Below are positions 56,840 to 64,000 of a stretch of DNA of 64,000 nt, in pieces (within the stretch, counting starts at the first letter, position 1; the number at the start of each line of letters is the position of its first letter). The notes beneath the pieces are model-generated. The model did not search any database and was not told where the DNA came from. It was given only the letters and a program-made list of their open reading frames with translations. The translations under genes were made by a program, and so were the position numbers. Origin of the DNA: Nageia nagi (Eukaryota; Pinophyta); NCBI GenBank assembly GCA_050084985.1, contig JBITNC010000001.1:56110001-56174000 (forward strand), in the 5' to 3' direction.

Positions 56840-59235
56840 TAAATATTAATTCAACCTTCACTCTCCCTTGAGGTAAACTTCATCAACCCAATAGATTCTA
56901 TAAGCTTATTGAAATCAACTTCAAGAAGGGGCTTGGTGAATAAATCAACAAAGTTTAGGACTGATGGAAAATATTGCAATTATACAATACCATCCAAAAC
57001 CTTCTTCCTAATAAAATATTCTTGGATTCGAACATGTTTTCTCTCTCTAATGGAAAAATAGGATTCTTTTCCAAAGTAATAGCTAACTAGTTATCTGAAG
57101 AAATATGAGGTGGGTGAACCTACTCATACCCAATTTCCTTCAAAAAATTTCTCAACCAAATGGATTCTTGGGTTGCAAATGACATGGCTCAATATTCTAT
57201 CTATATCATGGAGAAATAAATAATAGGCTACTTATTGTAAGCCTAAGAGAACATCTAAACCAATTGTAAACACAAGCAAAGGTTGATTTCCTATCATGTC
57301 TATCTCCTCCATAGTTAGAATTTGAGTACCTTAAGAGAAAAAATAAGGGAAACTTAGAATAATTGAGAGAAATATCTTTCATTATCATAACATACTTCAA
57401 TATTTTCTTAATAATATTGAGATTCTTAATATACAATTTTTACATAAACTATGCCATAAGATTTATTACAAAGGCAATATCTCACCTGAAGATAATCAAA
57501 TAAAGAAGATTGCCAAATGAGAGTTGGAGCTAAGAGACAAAGTGATTACAAGATATATTAGGATTGGAGCATATTTACACTCCTCTATTCCAAAATTTTA
57601 TAATATTTTTAAGATATACTACAATTAACTAAGGTAAGTAATATAATTATTGTATTGGTATACTTGCATACTAAGGTAGTAGTGTAAGAGATCAAGATCA
57701 CTAATTTTAAATGTTACCTTAAGTTTAGATATAAAATCTTAGATGATTTTATAATTATTTCCTATGACCATAATATCATCCACATAGGAAAGAATTAACA
57801 TCAAGTCTTGTCCTTGATTTAGCAAATATAGATCTAAATTGGAGAAGCATTTAGAGAACCCAATATTCGCAAAGTATCTTGAAATCTTTTTTATCAAGCC
57901 CAAGGTAGTTTCTTAAGGACATACAATGACTTCTTTAGCTTGCATATAAAGGATTCTTTTCCTTACACAAAATAGCCTTCTAGCTTATTTCATTTAGATT
58001 TTCACATCTAGTTCACTATTGAGAAAAGCACTCTTAACATCAAGTTGAAAAAAACATTCTAAGTGAAATCATTAGCTACTAATTTCTCAATTTATCCAAT
58101 TGAATTATATTTAACATTATGAATCCAATTATTATCAATATTATTTAATTCATTGGAATCAAAAACCAAGTTCCAAGTTTAATTTTTCCTTAGAGCCTCA
58201 AACTCTACTTTCATGGCTTCCATCCAGCATTCATGCTTCGAAGCTTCTTTGAATGTCGAGGGCTCATTCTTGTTATCAAATTTGGTAAATAAGAATTTAT
58301 TTAAGTTCATACTTATTATTATCCTTTGTATTGGAGAATTTTCTCTTGAGGTGACTTATCTACACTAAAATCCAACTAATTAGGTCCAATATAAGAGTCA
58401 TCAAGATCATCCAAATCCTCACATGAAGCATATTTCTTAGGAATTTCAATTAACTTTATATCCCTCGAGATGAACACTGATCTAGAGTAAGGAGAGTAGA
58501 TCTTAGAGCTTCTATTGACTATCATAGCCCATAAATATGCACTTTTTATATTTCTTATTAAGCTTATTTCTTTTCTCAAAAATAATGAAGGCATAGGTAT
58601 CACAACCAAAAAACCTAAGATGGGAGATGTTAGTCTTGTTTCCAATCCATGCCTCATATGGAGTTTTTTATTCAAATAATTTTTTAGGGCACCTATTTAG
58701 GGTGTATATCACATTTTTTAAAACTTCATCCCATAAGAAACTAGGAAGATTTCTCAACATGCACCTAACCAATTCCTAAATAATCATATTATTTCTTTCA
58801 ACAACACCATTTTGCTAAGGAGTGTATGGGATAGTGAACTACCTCTTGATATCATATTTGGAAAAAAATTATTAAATTCATTATTATTGTATTCACCTCC
58901 ATTGATAGATCTTAGTATATTGATTTTTAAATCAAGCTTAGAAATATTTGAACCTATCAAAGGTTTTATCCTTATGCTCGAGTGGATAACCAAATATCAT
59001 CCTACTAAAGTTGTCGATGAAGGTAAAGATAACATATGCTCTCCCAAGAGACTTAATTTAAAATGAACCCATAAAATTTGAATGAATAAGCTTAAGAGGT
59101 TTTGTTACCCTTATTTCCTTATCTTTCTTAATTTTTTTCCTATTCATATTGCCTAAGAGACCAATTTTGGATGATATTAAAGGCAAACCTTCTACAAATT
59201 CTTGAGATTTCAATACATGAATACTTTTATCTTAG
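56840..59235 (-). pseudogene. Copia copy 5: integrase, RT and RNase H remnant
   Basis: From 56850 (3' untranslated end, matching 30350) the minus strand carries RNase H (57206-57436, YSNSNYGGDRHDRKSTFACV), RT with an intact box SYVDDIMVIG at about 57760-57790, and the integrase C-terminus (58376-58675, frame-shifted but colinear with 32399-32641). Decayed integrase core runs to the pre-integrase region near 59200. It has no 3' LTR; it starts directly at the broken 5' LTR of copy 4. Confidence 0.8.
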
Positions 59236-60360
59236 ATTTAGAACAAACATTTATGGCTAAGCACACTCTAAATAAAAAGGCCCAAATTCAACTAGGTAAA
59301 TACCATTATAAATTTAGGAACATGAAAAAATTAAATTTTATCACATTCCTATTGATTACTATACTTTCATTCTTATTCAAGCATTATATTGTATTAAAAA
59401 ATATTTGCACCATTCAAACATATCTATCTCAAGAATTAAAATTATTTAAGAAAGGAAGAATTTAAAAAATAATTATAATACCATCTTGATCATAATAAGT
59501 TCACAAGTCAATATGTATAAGCCTAATACTCCAAGTTGATGCATATGTTCTTATCTATTAACAAACATGTTGATTTGGATGTTTTAAGGTCTCCAAAAAT
59601 ATTGTTGCCTAGATGAAGGAAAAGTTACTAAATACCATATTTATCATATCATAATTCAAGTTACATATGATGGAAGAAAGAAAAAGGAACTAATCCATAA
59701 TCCATCAAAATGGATATTCTTTCCAAAAGTGGCATCAATCTATAATGGATAAACTTCTCAACAATGAAATTAAAGTGGCATAAATTTAATTTTGGAGAAG
59801 GATTAACCTTTTTGACCACTTGAATAGTTTGAAATTTTGGAAAAGAGAAAACCTTTTTAACCACTCTAACAATATGCAATTAGGGAGAAGGGCAAACTTT
59901 TATAACCACTCCAACAATACATAGTCATAGAGAATGACAAATATTTTTAACCACTACAACTATCTAGCAAGGGAGAGGAATGTAAATAAGGATAAACTTC
60001 CCAAACATGAAATAATATTGACATCAATCCAAAAAATTATATAAATTATCAAAAATTAAGGTAAGGTATAATTTCAACAAATAAGGTAGCATTAATCCAA
60101 AATATGGGCATAAGCTTCCAACCATGGAAGACATTAATCCATTTGCACAAAAAATACATATATTTCCAAATTGTATTATACACAAGATCCAAAATTTTTA
60201 TTGCCAAATCCATAAGATTTTTTACTAATCTATTTAAGGCAAGCGAATTGCAATAATGCCACCAAAGTGTAAATTTCATTTCATTAAGAAGGTTAAGGCA
60301 CAAAATAGCATAAAATCATCATTACACTATGTAAAAATAATTGTAAGTTGTTGACCAAAT
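59236..60360. other. Foreign or unrecognised stretch replacing gag in copy 5
   Basis: Homology to the copia family stops near 59235 and returns in the leader near 60370. In between lies AT-rich sequence with a 45 bp tandem repeat (59806-59985). No gag or zinc knuckle is found. Confidence 0.5.
59806..59985. repeat. 45 bp tandem repeat, four copies
   Basis: Units start ACCTTTTTAACCACTC and end AGGGAGAAGGGCAA or similar, each 45 bp. Because 45 is a multiple of three, frames stay open across it (59661-59879, minus), but there is no sign of a real gene. Confidence 0.75.
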
Positions 60361-60369
60361 TTTTTAAAA

Positions 60370-61690
60370 AATATCATAGAATTATTCAAATAAACATTAT
60401 CAACCAAACATGTTTAATTTTAACAAAAAGTAATCAATAAGGCATGCTTAAATTGTTTAACCAATTTCAAATTAACAAAAACATTGCAAACTTATCAAAT
60501 CATATAACCCATACATACAACATTTTTCATAACCAAGTAACATTGTTGCAGAGAGGATAGAGTTGAGGTTGTTTTCTTATTTGAAATTAGGCCTTCACCT
60601 AGATTCCTACAAGGATTCGAAATCCTATAATCCTCAACTAGTTCCTCTTGATCAATAATGTACTTTCATAAGGAGAAGTACTAGCTATTTTCTAAGGTTG
60701 TGATATATGTTGGATCAACCAAATTATTATCTTTGATTAGGTTTCAAGTTGACCTCTTAGGTTATTAGGATGATCCCTAAATGGATTTGATAGCATGTGG
60801 TATCACTATACACATGCATATCCACTTATATAAAGTTATATCCAAACCAACAAGGGACTTATGGGAAATTAAGAAGTATAGATTATACACCATTCAAATA
60901 TATGGATTGAAGGCTCCAGTCTACCTCATCCTCCTCTCATGGCTCCCCAAACAATTCATTTTGTGGAAAAAAACATATGTATGTGTTCATTTTAGGGGGT
61001 GCACTTTCAAAGTTTATTATTTTTGCAAAAATAAAAGCAAATTTCTTAAAACGATACATCATCCAATAAAATAAAACCTAAGATTCCAATGGGTTTTGTT
61101 GCCAACCCCAAGAGGACCTCTTTACAAAAATATGAGTTTATTATTTTTAAGTAACAATAAATTAAGGAGTCCCCCCCTTGCTTTTTACTTAAAAATAATG
61201 TTCCCTTCCTTCAATATTTAAAATGTACTTAAGTAAAAAAATCCCTCCATTGTAATTTAGAGGGAAAAACTATTCTTTTAACACTAAAAAAATTCATCTT
61301 CTCCCTTAAAAGCATAAAACATTACTTTATTAAACCCTCTTTTTTTTTTTAAGGAAGAATGACTTAAAAAAATTGCTTCATTAAAGGTAAGGAAAATATA
61401 TACCTTTAAAATATATTCCTTTATTGGTGTTAATTTCACCCCCATTAGGAAAACAAATTCCTTAAAAAATTTCTTTCCCTCTATATTAAAAAATACCTCT
61501 TATAAAGGGTTTTATCTTTTCAAAATAACATCATTTTGAAAAAAAGAGAGATTTAAGACACACCACACACCTCCCCTTTAAAATATTTATTTAACAATAA
61601 AATAAATATTAAAATTTAAAAACTTGTTCATAATGTACCTCTTCCCTATTTATCAAAAAGAATTATTTATTTGATTAATAACTATTATAA
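60370..61690 (-). other. Leader of copia copy 5, 5' end lost
   Basis: The shared leader block lies at 60570-61060, with the antisense frame open for 97 codons (60781-61074). Sequence similar to the other leaders continues to about 61690. No primer site or 5' LTR follows. Confidence 0.6.
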
Positions 61691-62200
61691 AAAAATGCAT
61701 GAGTAATATTTAGCCCCAAGTCAAGTGGATTGCATATGCTTAACAACCTTTGCACTTGTTTCATTAAATGTAATAATCAATCTTGAACTATATGCAAGAC
61801 TCATCTTTTTGATTTTATTTTATTATTAACAAGATTATGACTTGCTTGGCCATATTACTATGGGGGCATGTGTGCATATATCATAGGTGTGGATCAAGAT
61901 AGAGCATAACATAGTGTCCAGATGAGAAGAGAGTCCCTATCTCCTTCTATCCCTTTGAACCTACCCCTATGTCCTCCCTAATCTACTACGATGGTGGTGG
62001 TGTCTTAAATGGGCTCATCACTAATGAAGAAGCCTATCTATTTATCTATGTGATAGTAAATGTATACCTACTACTGCTATCCCTATGAATGAGCATTCCA
62101 CTCCTTTATTAAATGGTCATGTGCATCATGGTCCTTCTATGTGAGGGTACCCATCCTCTAGATGCAACTCTAGTGCATACACACTTACTAATACAAGTTA
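61691..62200. other. Unassigned sequence before the second PMD locus
   Basis: No clear feature. Base composition changes to C/T-rich near 61900, which marks the tail of the PMD-like locus. Confidence 0.35.
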
Positions 62201-64000
62201 TGTTTGAAATGTGAGTACCCTAGTTGCCTCTCTTTGCTAGTTATCTATAACCAAGGTATATTTTACTTGGCTAAACATACCCTTTGCAACCCCTTGTGTT
62301 GCGATCTTAGGCTATTTTTCCTCCTATCTTGCACTCTCTTTCTTTTTTTTGGGTCCAAGTTGAGACCATTTGAACTTGTACCCTCATTACGCGGGAGTCC
62401 CTCTCCCTCATAACCATTTCCATCATTATGATAAACTATTGTACCTCCTATTGAAAAGTATATAACTTCCTTATAGTCCATATCTAGCATGCACTATCAT
62501 TTCCCTCTCTTAGGTGATGTCTCTTTCTAAAATTAGGGCATCTCACTCCTATCACATTGTATATCACTCTTGTATAGTAGTATCATGTACCTTAGCACCC
62601 TTAGATATGGCATCAAACCATTAGTTTAAAAATGGGCCTCCCTAGCTTGTCCCTCCAACCCCTATCTATTCCTATGGCTATGGTTGTGTTTCTTCCTATA
62701 GCTATTGTAGGTGCTCCTACCTCATCTCCTATGGATGGTGGATCATGTAATCTACCATCGATGAGCACCCTCTCCTATGAGAGATCCCACCATGTTTCAT
62801 AAGTAATTATCATACCAACATATTCAAAATTAGGTATCATGATTTCCTAATCAAGTGAATCATCTAGTGGAGTATAACTTCTCCAAGGAAACACTCCATA
62901 TCAACCTATAGGTTTATCTTAGACTCCTATAGAACATCATGGGGGATCCCTAACTATTATGTCACCCATTCATATTCAAAAACCTTAATGTCTCTCACCC
63001 TCTTCTCACACATATTATGGGTCTATCTAATATGGACTAGCTCTTGTACCTTCTTAACCCACCCTAGTGGCCTCCTTCAAGGTTGCTAAATGATATCCTC
63101 AATTCATAACCTATCCCACATGCTCCTATGCTGAATGTAAATACTCTTCTAGGGCCTCCTATGGGGTTCCTCCTACTTGTGAACCCAATGATGAGCATAA
63201 GGGATCTTCTACCCTATCATAGGTGCCTTTAGATCTACCATATCATCAAATGTACATCATATGGAAGGTTATAGGGGAACCATAATGATGTGCCCCTATG
63301 CCCATATATATGTTAGTAGTAATGTACTTAACCTAACTCTACCCCTTTCCATATCAACTAGTTGCCTATATATACACTAAAGGAATATAGATCCTCATGC
63401 ATAAATTATCCCATTCTCAACCATGTCTAGTAAGTTCTTTAAGAACCTATGCCTAAAAGTATCTGGGAGAATGCATTTACTAATCAGGATCATGATCATA
63501 GCCACTTGATGTCTTAGCATCTCTTGATCATAAAGGGTTGCATAGTTAATGACCTCATGCCTAATGTTGATGGCCTACTAGCCATCCTTAAACATACTTT
63601 GCATCACCCCACTCTTTTTGGGGGCCTTAGTGATCATCTCACCCTTGATGGGCACTTGTAGTATCCTATATATGTTCTCTAGTGTAATAGTCATTTCCCT
63701 TATAAGAAAATGAAAGGTGTTACTACTAACATCTCAATGCTCCACAAAAATCTATATATAGGTCTGGTCCATGATCACCTGATGTAATCATGCAATGCCA
63801 TCAAATTCAACCACCTCTAACATAATTCAATCCTCCTCATAAAGCACCTTGTGCATGGTGTCAAAGATTGGCTTGAATTTATTCTAGGTCTTTGCCTTGC
63901 ACAAATTTAAACATATATTTCAATCTCATTATAATCCAAAGTTAGTCCTATTCTAAAGTTAGTCCTTTATGTCCTAAGTTAGTATTTATTTTCATGTATT
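62200..64000 (-). pseudogene. Second decayed PMD gene
   Basis: The minus strand at about 63590-63780 reads DVSSNTFHFLIREMTITLEN followed by IYRILQVPIKGEMI, the PMD core, closely like TREITVTHKDIYRI in the 6091-6354 copy. Upstream (to 64000) come segments such as FDTMHKVLYEED. Downstream, about 63400-63560, are YDQEMLRHQVAMIMILIS and FRHRFLKNLLDMVENGI, then LLLTYIWA near 63310. The frame carries many stops. Toward 62263-62490 a basic stretch with DPKKRKR stays open and might be its C-terminal end. Its 5' end lies beyond the window. It may belong to another element like 1162-8890, but no LTR or gag is visible here. Confidence 0.65.

Noticed and set aside
62204-62413. 69-codon plus-strand frame
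   Set aside because: Opposite a minus-strand open segment with a basic KKRKR stretch in the PMD locus; no supporting motif.
1-64000. tRNA, rRNA or organelle insertions
   Set aside because: No cloverleaf-like or conserved rRNA or plastid sequence was recognised by eye; the only tRNA-like matches are retrotransposon primer sites.

Overview
This is a strongly AT-rich, CG-poor piece of a plant nuclear genome made almost entirely of old, decayed, nested LTR retrotransposons. No intact host gene is visible. Reading frames survive only as 60 to 130 codon scraps. Many stops look like CAA, CAG, CGA or TGG changed by C-to-T or G-to-A, the usual mark of methylated transposons. The gag and pol types, plant mobile domain (PMD) genes and a plant-type PPR pseudogene point to a seed plant with a large repeat-filled genome. 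A gymnosperm is my guess, not a demonstration.

Layout. 1-13450: minus-strand Ty1/copia element (copy 1; its 3' end lies left of the window), split by a 7.7 kb plus-strand Ty3/gypsy-type element (1162-8890). That element has LTRs, a primer site and gag but no pol, and carries an antisense PMD gene between two minisatellite blocks. 13452-18760: an element with LTRs of about 1.6 kb and a largely non-coding 1.3 kb interior. One LTR holds a 769 bp insert that contains a 265 bp near-perfect hairpin. 18761-25463: a PPR pseudogene, a 134 bp satellite derived from it, other direct repeats and a possible 3' LTR. 25464-37517: a non-autonomous element with an unfamiliar coding region. Its right LTR was later split by a complete 8.0 kb copia element (copy 2, 29274-37298, target duplication AACTT). 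37518-43780: mostly unassigned sequence, a 26 bp minisatellite and a plus-strand copia LTR with the start of gag. 43780-49393: a minus-strand Ty3/gypsy pol region with LTRs, fused at its gag to a truncated copia (copy 3, 49394-53945). 54176-61690: copia copies 4 (almost the whole coding region deleted) and 5 (truncated). 61880-64000: a second decayed PMD gene.

How it fits together. The window records insertion into insertion. Five copies of one copia family all lie on the minus strand and share a very long leader (about 1.5 to 2.7 kb) between primer site and gag, holding one conserved block and copy-specific repeat blocks. The least usual items are the gag-only element with an antisense PMD gene, the non-autonomous element with unknown reading frames at 26.2-28.5 kb, the PPR-derived satellite, and the hairpin made of an LTR-terminus-like sequence. 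Coordinates of decayed domains are approximate. LTR edges were set by comparing copies by eye.
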